Below are positions 53,166 through 61,331 of a stretch of DNA of 64,000 nt, in pieces. Made by a program: the position numbers and the translations under genes. The stretch spans positions 186,001-250,000 of the forward strand of contig JAXLRI010000003.1 of assembly GCA_046331175.1 (NCBI GenBank), read 5' to 3'. The notes below the pieces were generated by a model. That model made no database searches, was not told the origin of the DNA, and saw only the letters and a list, made by a program, of their open reading frames with translations. Numbering within the stretch: position 1 is the stretch's first letter; each line of letters opens with the position of its first letter. Source of the DNA: JAWKIW01 sp046331175. Lineage in GTDB: Bacteria > Actinomycetota > Acidimicrobiia > Acidimicrobiales > Acidimicrobilacustridaceae.

Positions 53166-54005
53166 ATGATCGACCGCACGCCCGGGCCCTCCCCGGGCGA
53201 TCGCACGCACCACGCACCGAACGCACCCGATCGGAGGCGCCCCGTCCGCGGGCCGCAGCCTCGGCGGGCCTCCCGAAGCAGAACGACCCTGGACGAGCAG
53301 ATCGAGCGCAACAAGCGGCGGGTCCTCGCCGTCGTCCTCACGGTGGCGGGCGTGGCCGTGGTGCTGGCGCTGCTGGCCCTCCTCCTGGTCGGGCCCGTCG
53401 GCGCGGCGGTGCTCGTGCTGCTCGGCGCCGCGGCCGTGGCGTGGGTCGTCCTCGCCGGCGAACCGCTCGCCCTGCGCCTGGCCGGGGCCGTGCCCGCCGA
53501 CGAGGCCTCGCAACCGGGCCTCCACAACCTCACCGAGGGGCTGTGCGTCACCAGCGGCCTGCCGAAGCCGGCGCTGTACGTCGTCGACGACCCCGGCGCC
53601 AACGCCTTCGCCGTCGGCCGGACGCCCGCCCGCGCCGCCATCGTCGTGACCTCCGGCCTGCTCGACGCCCTGGGGCGCATCGAGCTCGAGGGGCTCCTCG
53701 CCCAAGAGCTCGCCCACATCCGCACCGGCGACACCGCGGTGGCCACCGTCGTGGTGGCCGTGCCGCCCGCCGCCCGCCTGCTCGACCTCCAGCGCGAGCA
53801 GCTGGCCGACCTCGCCGCCGTCGAGCTCACCCGCTACCCGCCGGGCCTGGCCGCCGCCCTCGAGAAGCTGCGCGACCACGGCACTGCCGTGCAGGCCCGC
53901 TCGTTCGCCCTCGCCCACCTGTGGTCGGCGCCGCCCGACGGCTCGACGGGTCCCGAGGGCGCGCCGGCCCTCGACGAGCGCATCGCCGCCCTCCACGAGC
54001 TGTAG
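53166..54005 (+). CDS. M48-like membrane peptidase with degenerate active site (QELAH)
   Basis: A 279-residue protein. A basic N-terminus precedes two membrane helices (about 53-75 and 77-97), then an M48/HtpX-like domain: GLCVTSGLPKPALYVVDDPGANAFAVGR, AAIVVTSGLLDAL and the zinc-motif region LLAQELAHIRTGD. The HExxH motif reads QELAH, with Gln 180 (codon CAA, 53703-53705) in place of the first zinc His. The second His (184) and the late Glu (RE, 211) are kept. Proteolysis is therefore doubtful. ATG 53166 is the only usual start, but it lies within a TATGAT box; similarity to relatives begins near LDEQIERNKRR (53289). It starts 33 bases after pimA. Confidence 0.75.
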   Translation: MIDRTPGPSPGDRTHHAPNAPDRRRPVRGPQPRRASRSRTTLDEQIERNKRRVLAVVLTVAGVAVVLALLALLLVGPVGAAVLVLLGAAAVAWVVLAGEPLALRLAGAVPADEASQPGLHNLTEGLCVTSGLPKPALYVVDDPGANAFAVGRTPARAAIVVTSGLLDALGRIELEGLLAQELAHIRTGDTAVATVVVAVPPAARLLDLQREQLADLAAVELTRYPPGLAAALEKLRDHGTAVQARSFALAHLWSAPPDGSTGPEGAPALDERIAALHEL

Positions 54006-54018
54006 GCGAGACGTCGAC

Positions 54019-55107
54019 GTGGACCCGGCCACCCGCCGCATCGTCGTGGTGGTCGTCGGCGTCGTGCTGGCGCTGTCGGCGCTGGGCGCGGCCATCGTCC
54101 TCGCCGTGCGCGGCGGCGAGACGGCCGCTCCCACCACGAGCGCACCGGGCGGGAGCACGTCGGTCCCACCCGCCACGGCCAAGGCGGTGGCGCTGGCACC
54201 GCTCACCGGCCTGCCCGCCGACCCGGCGACGCTCGGCCGCCCGGCGCTCGTCGTGAAGATCGACGACGTCGACCCCGCCGCCCGACCCCAGGGCGGCCTC
54301 GAGCAGGCCGACGTGGTCTACGAGGAGAAGATCGAGGGGCCGAACAGCCGGTTCGCCGTCGTGTTCCAGTCCACCGGAGCCGACCAGGTCGGCCCCGTCC
54401 GGTCGGGCCGCACCACCGACCTCGCCATCGTCGGCCCGCTCAACCGGCCGCTCTACGCCTTCTCGGGGGCCAACGCCACGTTCCTCCCGCTGCTGCGGGC
54501 CGGTCCCCTCATCGACGTCGGCGCCGACACCCACCCCGAGGCGTACCACCGCGAGCCGGGTCGTGAGGCGCCCGACAACCTGTTCACCTCCACCGAGGCG
54601 CTGTGGGCCCTGGCCCCCGGCGGCTCGCCGCCGGCGCCGATCTTCACCTTCCGCCCGACTGGCGACGCCGCCACCGGCGGGACGGCGTCGCCGGCGTCCG
54701 GCACGCCGGCGACCGTCCTTGCCTACGACTGGGGTCGGGGAGGCGTGCCCATCGAGTACCGCTGGGATCCCACCCGCCACCTCTGGCTGCGGTGGCAGGC
54801 GGGCACGCCCCACGTCGACGTCGCTGGCGCCCAGCTGTCGGCCGCGAACCTGGTCGTCCAGCGGGTGCCCTACCGCGACACCGGCGTGCGCGACGTCGCC
54901 GGCACCCCCGTGCCCGAGGCGCAGCTGGTCGGATCCGGACCGGTCACGGTGCTGGTCGACGGCCGGTCGATCGAGGGCAGGTGGACCAAGCCCGACGAGG
55001 CCACGCCGACCGCGTTCACCGACGCCGCCGGGCGGCCCATCGCCCTCACGCCCGGTCGCACGACCGTGGTGCTGCTCCCGGAGGGCAGCGAGCCGGCGAT
55101 CTCGTGA
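54019..55107 (+). CDS. DUF3048 (YerB-like) membrane-anchored protein, copy 1
   Basis: A 362-residue exported protein. A signal-anchor helix (about 8-30, VVVVVGVVLALSALGAAIVLA) and a Ser/Thr/Pro linker lead to the DUF3048 domain: LVVKIDDVDPAARPQGGLEQADVVYEEK, FAVVFQSTGADQVGPVRSGRTTDL, LYAFSGANATFLPLL and DNLFTSTEALW. The C-terminal YerB part (IEYRWDPTRHLWLRWQAG to GRTTVVLLP) completes it. There is no lipobox, unlike the next copy. Function unknown; relatives are cell-envelope lipoproteins. GTG at 54019, 13 bases after the M48-like stop. Confidence 0.82.
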   Translation: MDPATRRIVVVVVGVVLALSALGAAIVLAVRGGETAAPTTSAPGGSTSVPPATAKAVALAPLTGLPADPATLGRPALVVKIDDVDPAARPQGGLEQADVVYEEKIEGPNSRFAVVFQSTGADQVGPVRSGRTTDLAIVGPLNRPLYAFSGANATFLPLLRAGPLIDVGADTHPEAYHREPGREAPDNLFTSTEALWALAPGGSPPAPIFTFRPTGDAATGGTASPASGTPATVLAYDWGRGGVPIEYRWDPTRHLWLRWQAGTPHVDVAGAQLSAANLVVQRVPYRDTGVRDVAGTPVPEAQLVGSGPVTVLVDGRSIEGRWTKPDEATPTAFTDAAGRPIALTPGRTTVVLLPEGSEPAIS

Positions 55108-55240
55108 GCTGGGTGGTCCCGTGCGCCGCACCCGCGGTGACCATCCACCACGTCGCCGGTGGCGTTGCCTACCGTCACGGGCCGGGCGGAGACCCGTGCT
55201 CGTTCCCGCGCTCCGCGGGGGTCCCGGAGGTCTCGCAACG

Positions 55241-56377
55241 GTGCGTCGACGCCCAACCCTGGGGGTACTCGCCCTCTCCGCCGCCACGCTGGCCACGGTG
55301 GCCTGCGCGCCCAAGGACCCCGGCATCGAGACGGGCAAGGCCGCGGCGCCCACGCCGGCGCCCAGCTCGGCGGCACCGTCGTCGTCGGAGGCCACCACCA
55401 CCTCGGCCCCCAAGCCCAAGGTGTGGCCGCTCACCGGCGCGTCGCTGGCCGACCCGGCCCCGGCCAACCACCCCGCCGTGGTGGTCAAGATCGACAACAG
55501 CCCCGACGCCCGCCCCCACACCGGCATCAACCAGGCCGACGTGGTGTACGAGCTGCGCGTGGAGGGCATCACCCGCTTCGCCGCCGTCTTCCACTCGACG
55601 CCGTCGGACCCGGTCGGCCCGGTGCGCTCGGCCCGCAGCAGCGACCTCAACCTCCTGGCCGGCCTCAACCGCCCGCTGCTGGCGTGGTCGGGTGGCAACC
55701 CGGGCGTGACCGAGGCCGTGCACGGTGCCGCCGACGCCGGCTTCCTCGTCGACGTGTCCCACGAGGCCGCCAACCCCGACTACTACCGCGACAACCGTCG
55801 GGTGGCGCCACACAACCTCTACACGAGCATCTCGTCGCTGCTCGAGCACTACACGCCCGCCGGTGCCGGCCCGCCCCCGCAGCTCTTCTCCTACCGGGCA
55901 CCCGATGCGGTGGCGCCGGCCACGGCCGTGGACACCCCCGGAATCACCATCGACTTCGGCCAGGGCGTGCGCACCGACTACGCCTGGGATCCGGCGCGCG
56001 CCTGCTGGGCCCGCTACCAGGTCGACGAGCGCCATCCCCGTGGGCGGTCGAGCTTCGTGGACAGCGCCGACCAGCAGGTCTGCCCGCAGAACCTCGTCAT
56101 CCAGTACGTGCCCTACGGCCCCGACCCGGTCGACGAGCGCTCGCCCAAGGCCGAGACCGTCGGCAGCGGCGACGTGCTGGTGCTCACGTCGGGCAAGGCC
56201 ATCTCGGGCCGCTGGAGCCGCGAGACGCCGCTCAACACGACGACCTACACCGACACCTCGGGCAAGGTCATCGAGCTGACCCCGGGTCGCACCTGGGTCG
56301 AGCTGCCCGAGGCCGGTGGGCCGCTGGCCCAGCCCCTCGACCCCGCGGCCGCCGCCCAGCTCCTCACCGCCGGCTGA
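55241..56377 (+). CDS. DUF3048 (YerB-like) lipoprotein, copy 2
   Basis: A 378-residue paralogue of the preceding protein. A basic start (RRRPTLG) and hydrophobic core end in LATVAC, a lipobox. The domain reads VVVKIDNSPDARPHTGINQADVVYELRVEG, FAAVFHSTPSDPVGPVRSARSSDLNLL, LLAWSGGNPGVTEAVHGA and HNLYTSISSLLEHY, ending GKVIELTPGRTWVELPEAGG. The GTG at 55241 follows CCGGAGGTC. Compared with copy 1 it has two extra Cys (ACWARYQVD, QQVCPQNLV) that could form a disulfide. A strong hairpin ends the unit. Confidence 0.85.
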   Translation: MRRRPTLGVLALSAATLATVACAPKDPGIETGKAAAPTPAPSSAAPSSSEATTTSAPKPKVWPLTGASLADPAPANHPAVVVKIDNSPDARPHTGINQADVVYELRVEGITRFAAVFHSTPSDPVGPVRSARSSDLNLLAGLNRPLLAWSGGNPGVTEAVHGAADAGFLVDVSHEAANPDYYRDNRRVAPHNLYTSISSLLEHYTPAGAGPPPQLFSYRAPDAVAPATAVDTPGITIDFGQGVRTDYAWDPARACWARYQVDERHPRGRSSFVDSADQQVCPQNLVIQYVPYGPDPVDERSPKAETVGSGDVLVLTSGKAISGRWSRETPLNTTTYTDTSGKVIELTPGRTWVELPEAGGPLAQPLDPAAAAQLLTAG

Positions 56378-56705
56378 ACCGACCGACGCCAGGCTTGGCC
56401 CGGCATCCCAACCTGCTCTCCCTCGTGACGTCCCACGGCCCTCGGTCGTGGGACGTCACGCGTCCAGGTGCTGCCGGCGAGCGTCGGCACCCGACATGAG
56501 GGCGGCGCCATCGAGCCGGCGATCAGGGACACGGCGTGCACGCCGAGGGGGGACATCGACGAACGTCGTCCTGGGATGGGTCCGGGGGCCTGCAACGGAC
56601 GATGTGGGCCACGGCGAGAAGCGGTCACGAGCCCTGTGAGCGCCACGAGGAGCGGCTGCTCGAGACCCACGGGCCAGCTGGCCCAGGCGGATTCGTCCTG
56701 ACGTG
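56378..56705. other. Intergenic region with terminator between DUF3048 and methyltransferase genes (328 bp)
   Basis: The only structure seen is the hairpin at 56424-56460. The rest shows no gene, tRNA or promoter I can support. It is less GC-rich than the flanks. Confidence 0.5.
56424..56460. terminator. Strong hairpin terminator after DUF3048 copy 2
   Basis: A perfect 14-bp stem (56424-56437 with 56447-56460) around a 9-base loop lies 46 bases after the DUF3048 stop. The stem contains GACGTC on both arms. Confidence 0.75.
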
Positions 56706-57536
56706 TCAGTCGATGACGAGGTAGCTGGGCGTCGGTGCCACCGGGTTGCGGTGGAGCCGGTACTGGCTGAGGTCGAACGTCTCCATGAGGGCAATCGTCT
56801 CGCCGGGGAACTCGGCGAAGCATGCCTCGTCGAAGCCGACCACGCTGCCCTTGGTCAGCCGAGGCCGGATGGCTTCCAGGCAGGCCTTGGTCGGTCCGTA
56901 CACGTCGAGGTCGAAGTACGCCAGGGCCACGATCGTTTCGGGGTGGCGATCCAAGTAGTCATGGATGGTGTCGGAGGCGTCGCCCTTCACCAGCTCGAAC
57001 TTGGTGATGTGCGAGATGGGGCTGTCGGCCTCCTGGTGCTCCAGCAGGACCCGCAGGTACTCCTCGTAGCCCGGCGTCACGCCGTAGTCGCCGACCTCGG
57101 CCACTCCCATGGCGTCAGCCTCGTCGAGCGTGGCGAAGCCCGCGAAGGTGTCGAAGCCGACGATCCGCCGAAGGTAGTTGAACGGCTCGTACATGCCGCG
57201 GAAGTTCGCGAAGGCGGCCAGGTCGCGACCCCACCGCACGCCGAACTCCATGACGATGCCGTGGACGTGGAGGATCCGCTGGTACATCTCGTGGAGGAAC
57301 ACCAGACGGGAAAGCGTCTGGCGGTTCATGAACAGAGCGAGGTTGGCGAGCTGCTCGTCATCAGGAATGGGGGACGAGCGGAAGGCCTCCCAGAACCTCT
57401 CCCTGCGGCTCAGCTCCACACCTGTCGCGTGTGTCTGCACGACGACCGGTGGGTGGTCGTGTCCGTCGGGTCCCTCGTCGGCGCCGTCGCCTCCGCCCTG
57501 GGTCACCATTCGTCGGCCGCGTTGCATCTGCTCCAT
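56706..57536 (-). CDS. TylF/MycF-like class I methyltransferase
   Basis: A protein of up to 276 residues resembling TylF-type O-methyltransferases. GIVMEFGVRWGRDLAAFANF is the SAM-binding motif I, RRIVGFDTFAGF motif II, KFELVKGDASDTIHDYL motif III, and VALAYFDLDVYGPTKACLEAI the metal-binding DxD region. GSVVGFDEACFAEFPGETIAL completes the core. Such enzymes methylate sugars or small metabolites. The start is uncertain: ATG 57536, ATG 57527 (GGAG close upstream) or ATG 57509 are possible. The gene looks less GC-rich than its neighbours and interrupts the conserved order, so it may have come by transfer. Substrate unknown. Confidence 0.78.
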   Translation of the reverse strand: MEQMQRGRRMVTQGGGDGADEGPDGHDHPPVVVQTHATGVELSRRERFWEAFRSSPIPDDEQLANLALFMNRQTLSRLVFLHEMYQRILHVHGIVMEFGVRWGRDLAAFANFRGMYEPFNYLRRIVGFDTFAGFATLDEADAMGVAEVGDYGVTPGYEEYLRVLLEHQEADSPISHITKFELVKGDASDTIHDYLDRHPETIVALAYFDLDVYGPTKACLEAIRPRLTKGSVVGFDEACFAEFPGETIALMETFDLSQYRLHRNPVAPTPSYLVID

Positions 57537-57766
57537 CGAAGGAAGTATCCGCTTCCGCCCGCTCCGTCGGCGTCGGGAACCGGGGTGACGCGGTCTCCCC
57601 CGTACTGCGGTGCGTGGGCTCAGACGAGCGCCCCGGCGTGCCAGGGAGGGCCACCCCGCCGAGCAGCTCGCCTGCACCGGCAACGGTGGAATGGACGCCG
57701 ACTGCCGTGCGTGCATCGGGCCTGGTGGGGGCGGTTTCGACTACCGGAAGCGACACGGGGCGGCAC

Positions 57767-57772
57767 TAGGCT
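57767..57772 (+). promoter_or_regulatory. Putative leaderless -10 element TAGGCT for pdxS
   Basis: TAGGCT is 7 bases before the pdxS ATG, the same box and spacing as at thrS. Confidence 0.55.
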
Positions 57773-57779
57773 GGCGGGC

Positions 57780-58685
57780 ATGGCAGACGAATCGACGGCG
57801 TCCTCCGCGCGTGCCACCGGCACCGACCTCGTGAAGCGGGGGCTGGCCGAGATGCTCAAGGGCGGCGTCATCATGGACGTCGTCGACCCCGACCAGGCCA
57901 AGATCGCCGAGGACGCCGGCGCCACCGCCGTCATGGCCCTCGAGCGGGTGCCCGCCGACATCCGGCGCGACGGCGGCGTGGCCCGCATGAGCGACCCCGA
58001 GATGATCGAGGGGATCAAGGCCGCCGTCACCATCCCGGTCATGGCCAAGGCCCGCATCGGCCACTTCGCCGAGGCCCAGATCCTGCAGGCCCTCGGCGTC
58101 GACTACGTCGACGAGTCCGAGGTGCTCACCCCCGCCGACGAGGCCCACCACATCGACAAGTGGGCCTTCACCGTGCCGTTCGTGTGCGGCGCCACCAACC
58201 TCGGCGAGGCCCTGCGTCGCATCAGCGAGGGCGCCGCCATGATCCGCTCCAAGGGCGAGGCCGGCACCGGCAACATCGTCGAGGCCGTCCGCCACCTGCG
58301 GTCCATCCGGGGCGACCTGCGCAAGATCACCCAGGCCGACCCGGCCGAGCAGTTCGAGTGGGCCAAGCGCCTGCAGGCCCCGCTGCCGCTCGTGCAGGAG
58401 GTCGCCCAGACCGGCGCCCTGCCGGTGCCGATGTTCTGCGCCGGCGGCATCGCCACCCCGGCCGACGCCGCCCTCGTCATGCAGCTGGGCGCCGAGGCGG
58501 TGTTCGTCGGCTCGGGCATCTTCAAGAGCGACGACCCGTCCACCCGGGCCAAGGCCATCGTCGAGGCCACCACCCACTTCGCCGACCCCGAGATCCTCGT
58601 GAAGGTCAGCCGCGGCCTGGGCGGGGCCATGCCCGGCCTCGAGATCGGCACCCTCGACACCAAGCTCGCCGACCGCGGCTGGTGA
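57780..58685 (+). CDS. pdxS: Pyridoxal 5'-phosphate synthase, PdxS subunit
   Basis: A 301-residue (beta/alpha)8 enzyme that builds PLP from ribose 5-phosphate, glyceraldehyde 3-phosphate and ammonia supplied by PdxT. GGVIMDVVDPDQAKIAEDAG, PVMAKARIGHFAEAQ (Lys 90, the Schiff-base Lys), VDYVDESEVLTPAD and AAMIRSKGEAGTGNIVEA (second Lys) are all present, as is CAGGIATPADAALVM. The ATG at 57780 gives the normal N-terminus. The stop overlaps the pdxT start as GTGA, matching the fixed stoichiometry of the complex. Confidence 0.97.
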   Translation: MADESTASSARATGTDLVKRGLAEMLKGGVIMDVVDPDQAKIAEDAGATAVMALERVPADIRRDGGVARMSDPEMIEGIKAAVTIPVMAKARIGHFAEAQILQALGVDYVDESEVLTPADEAHHIDKWAFTVPFVCGATNLGEALRRISEGAAMIRSKGEAGTGNIVEAVRHLRSIRGDLRKITQADPAEQFEWAKRLQAPLPLVQEVAQTGALPVPMFCAGGIATPADAALVMQLGAEAVFVGSGIFKSDDPSTRAKAIVEATTHFADPEILVKVSRGLGGAMPGLEIGTLDTKLADRGW

Positions 58686-59287
58686 GCCGGGTCGGCATCC
58701 TGGCGCTGCAGGGGGCGGTCGCCCTCCACGCGGCGCGCCTGGCCGACCTCGGCGCCACGGTGGTCGAGGTGCGCACGCCGTCCGACCTCGACGGCCTCGA
58801 CGGCCTGGTCGTCCCCGGCGGCGAGTCGACCACGATGTCGCGCCTGCTCGACACCAGCGGCGTGCGCGAGCCGCTGCAGGCCCGCCTCGACGCCGGCCTG
58901 CCGGCGCTCGGCACGTGCGCCGGCATGATCGTGCTGGCGGCCGACGTGCTCGACGGCCGGCCCGACCAGCGCAGCCTCGCCGCCATCGACATCGGCGTGC
59001 GCCGCAACGCCTTCGGACGGCAGGTCGACTCCTTCGAGGCCGACCTCGACGTCGATGGCATCGACGGCCCTCCCGTGCACGGCGTGTTCATCCGGGCCCC
59101 GTTCGTCGAGCGGGTGGGTGACGGCGTCGAGGTGCTGGCCACCGTCGACGGCCACCCGGTCGCCTGCCGGCAGGGTCCCGTGGTGGTCACCGCCTTCCAC
59201 CCCGAGCTGGCCACCCACGCCGACGGCGTGGCCGACCTGCGGCTGCACCAGCTGTTCCTCGACCTGGTCGGCGCTCCCGCCCCCTGA
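58682..59287 (+). CDS. pdxT: Pyridoxal 5'-phosphate synthase, glutaminase subunit PdxT
   Basis: A 201-residue class I glutamine amidotransferase that channels ammonia to PdxS. VGILALQGAVALHA, VPGGESTTMSRLL, LGTCAGMIVLA (nucleophile Cys 79) and VTAFHPELATHADG (His 173, Glu 175) form the complete catalytic set. The GTG at 58682 overlaps the pdxS stop by 4 bases, giving coupled translation. The length is normal. Confidence 0.96.
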   Translation: MSRVGILALQGAVALHAARLADLGATVVEVRTPSDLDGLDGLVVPGGESTTMSRLLDTSGVREPLQARLDAGLPALGTCAGMIVLAADVLDGRPDQRSLAAIDIGVRRNAFGRQVDSFEADLDVDGIDGPPVHGVFIRAPFVERVGDGVEVLATVDGHPVACRQGPVVVTAFHPELATHADGVADLRLHQLFLDLVGAPAP

Positions 59288-59371
59288 CCACTCGGCATCC
59301 CGCCCACCGTTCGGCCGCCGGCGGCTGCGTGGGGTAGAACAGATGCCCCGATCCCCGACGCAAGGAGCGGC

Positions 59372-60121
59372 ATGTCCGGGCACTCCAAGTGGGCGACGAT
59401 CAAGCACAAGAAGGGCGCCGCCGACAAGGCGCGCGGCAAGCTCTTCGCCAAGCTGATCCGTCAGGTCGAGGTGGCGGCCCGCCAGGGCGGCGGCGACCCC
59501 GAGTCGAACCCCACGCTGCGGACCATGTTCCAGAAGGCCCGCGACAACTCGGTGCCCCTCGACACCATCGAGCGGGCCATCAAGCGGGGCACCGGCGAGC
59601 TCGAGGGCGTCACCTACGAGCAGATCACCTACGAGGGCTACGCGCCCAACGGCGTGGCCATCTTGATCGAGGTCCTCACCGACAACCGCAACCGCACCGG
59701 GTCCGACATCCGCTCGCTGCTCAAGAAGACCGGCGGCTCCATCGCCGAGCCCGGCGCGGTGGCGTGGCAGTTCGAGCGCAAGGGCATCGTGATCCTGCCC
59801 AAGTCGGTCGACGAGGACGACATCATGCTCGCCGCCCTCGACGCCGGTGCCGAGGACCTCGTCGACGAGGGCGACACCTGGCGCCTCACCACGGCGCCCA
59901 CCGACCTGCCATCGGTGCGCGAGGCGCTCGAGGCCGCCGAGATCGCCTTCGACGAGGCCGACGTCACCATGTTGCCCACCATGACGGTGCCGCTCGAGAC
60001 GGCCGACGCCGCCCGGGCCGTCCTGCGGGTCATCGACGCCCTCGAGGAGAACGACGACGTCCAGGACGTCTACGCCAACTTCGACATCCCCGACGAGGTG
60101 CTGCAGGCCGCGGCGGGCTGA
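59372..60121 (+). CDS. yebC: YebC/PmpR family protein (TACO1-like)
   Basis: A 249-residue protein of the three-domain YebC family. MSGHSKWATIKHKKGAADK is the signature N-terminus. DNSVPLDTIERAIKRGTGE, YEGYAPNGVAILIEVLTDNR and SIAEPGAVAWQFERKGIV are standard. Members act as regulators of gene expression or help ribosomes on difficult stretches, like mitochondrial TACO1. The ATG at 59372 follows AAGGAGCGG. As in mycobacteria it follows pdxT and precedes ruvC, here with four genes inserted. Confidence 0.95.
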   Translation: MSGHSKWATIKHKKGAADKARGKLFAKLIRQVEVAARQGGGDPESNPTLRTMFQKARDNSVPLDTIERAIKRGTGELEGVTYEQITYEGYAPNGVAILIEVLTDNRNRTGSDIRSLLKKTGGSIAEPGAVAWQFERKGIVILPKSVDEDDIMLAALDAGAEDLVDEGDTWRLTTAPTDLPSVREALEAAEIAFDEADVTMLPTMTVPLETADAARAVLRVIDALEENDDVQDVYANFDIPDEVLQAAAG

Positions 60122-60197
60122 GCGGACACCCACCACACCGACCACACGGTCGGCATCCGTACCCGGCGGCGGGATCGGACACCACGAAAGGGCCACC

Positions 60198-60776
60198 ATG
60201 ACCGCGATCCGGGCCGTTCGCGCCATGGCCACCGCGCTGCTCGCTGCCGGGCTGCTCGCGCTCGCCGCCTGCAGCTCGTCGACCAGCTCGACCTCGACAT
60301 CGACGACGACGGCGGCGTCGCCGAGCACCTCGTCGAGCAGGCCGAGCACGGTGGGCTCGTCGGGGTCCTCGACCCGGAGCACCGAGCCGAGCGCCTCCAC
60401 CGAGTCGAGCGGGACCGAGACGGCCGCCGCCTGCCGGCTCGTCACCAAGGCCGAGGCCGAGGCCGCCTTCGGCGAGCCAGCGATCGCCGGCACCCAGTCC
60501 AGCGACGAGTGCTGGTGGAGCACGGCCAACGACCTCAAGACGATCAACGTGATCGTCCGCCAGCCCGACCTCGACAGCTGGCGACAGGGCCACGCCAACG
60601 ACACGTGGGAGTCGGTCGGCGGGCTCGGCGACGAGGCCTTCGCCAGCAAGGCCCTCGACTCGATCGAGCTGCGCGTCGGCGACACCGTCTACGAGGTGAA
60701 CGTCGTCTACAGCACCAAGGGCGATCCCAAGGCGGTCGTGCAGCAGCTGGCCCAGACGGTCGCCTCGCGGGTGTGA
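60198..60776 (+). CDS. Small lipoprotein, DUF3558-like, hypothetical
   Basis: A 192-residue lipoprotein. A signal peptide ends in LLALAACSS, a lipobox. A Ser/Thr-rich linker of about 50 residues leads to a small domain with ACRLVTKAEAEAAFGEPA, DECWWSTANDLKTINVIVR and GLGDEAFASKALDSIELRVGDTVYEVNVVY. This layout (paired Cys, one near the start and one before a Trp-rich strand, then a GLGDEAF block) resembles DUF3558 lipoproteins. The ATG at 60198 follows GAAAGGG. Function unknown. Confidence 0.75.
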   Translation: MTAIRAVRAMATALLAAGLLALAACSSSTSSTSTSTTTAASPSTSSSRPSTVGSSGSSTRSTEPSASTESSGTETAAACRLVTKAEAEAAFGEPAIAGTQSSDECWWSTANDLKTINVIVRQPDLDSWRQGHANDTWESVGGLGDEAFASKALDSIELRVGDTVYEVNVVYSTKGDPKAVVQQLAQTVASRV

Positions 60777-60829
60777 CGGTCGGCCGTCGGTTCGCCACCG
60801 CGGCACCTGGCGCGATAGATCAGACGCCG

Positions 60830-61300
60830 ATGGTCGAGATCGGGGGGATCGCACCCCTCTTCACGTTGCCCGGCACGGACGGCACGCCCGAGGGCCGCCG
60901 CGAGTACTCGCTGGCCGAGCACGCTGGTCGCCCCGTGGTCCTCGTCTTCTACCCGGCCGACCACTCGCCGGTCTGCACGCTGCAGCTGGCCACCTACAGC
61001 GGGGACATCAACCGCTTCGCCGAGGTGGGGGCCGACGTGCTCGCCATCAGCCCGCAATCGGTCGACGACCACGAGGCCTTCGCCGCCGCCAACGGCGGGT
61101 TCGGCTTCCCACTGCTGTCCGACGTCGACAAGGCGGTGGGCGAGCAGTACGGCGTGCTCGGGCCCGTCGGGTTCTACCGGCGGTCGGTGTTCGTGGTCGA
61201 CGCGGTCGGCAAGGTCCGCTACGCCCACCGATCCACGGCCGGGCTCACGTTCCGGTCGACCGACGAGCTCGTCGACGCCGTCCGCGCCCTGCGCGGCTGA
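60830..61300 (+). CDS. Peroxiredoxin, BCP/AhpE-like, single-Cys
   Basis: A 156-residue thioredoxin-fold peroxidase. VVLVFYPADHSPVCTLQL is the active site: the PxxxTxxC motif is PADHSPVC, with Ser for Thr. The peroxidatic Cys is the only Cys in the protein, so the thiol that resolves it must come from outside; mycothiol is a candidate. DVLAISPQSVDDHEAFA and FPLLSDVDKAVGEQYGV are typical of the BCP group. ATG at 60830, 53 bases after the lipoprotein gene. It converges on the ABC exporter genes. Confidence 0.87.
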   Translation: MVEIGGIAPLFTLPGTDGTPEGRREYSLAEHAGRPVVLVFYPADHSPVCTLQLATYSGDINRFAEVGADVLAISPQSVDDHEAFAAANGGFGFPLLSDVDKAVGEQYGVLGPVGFYRRSVFVVDAVGKVRYAHRSTAGLTFRSTDELVDAVRALRG

Positions 61301-61331
61301 GCGCGCCGGCCGGCCGTGCCGAGCGGATCGG

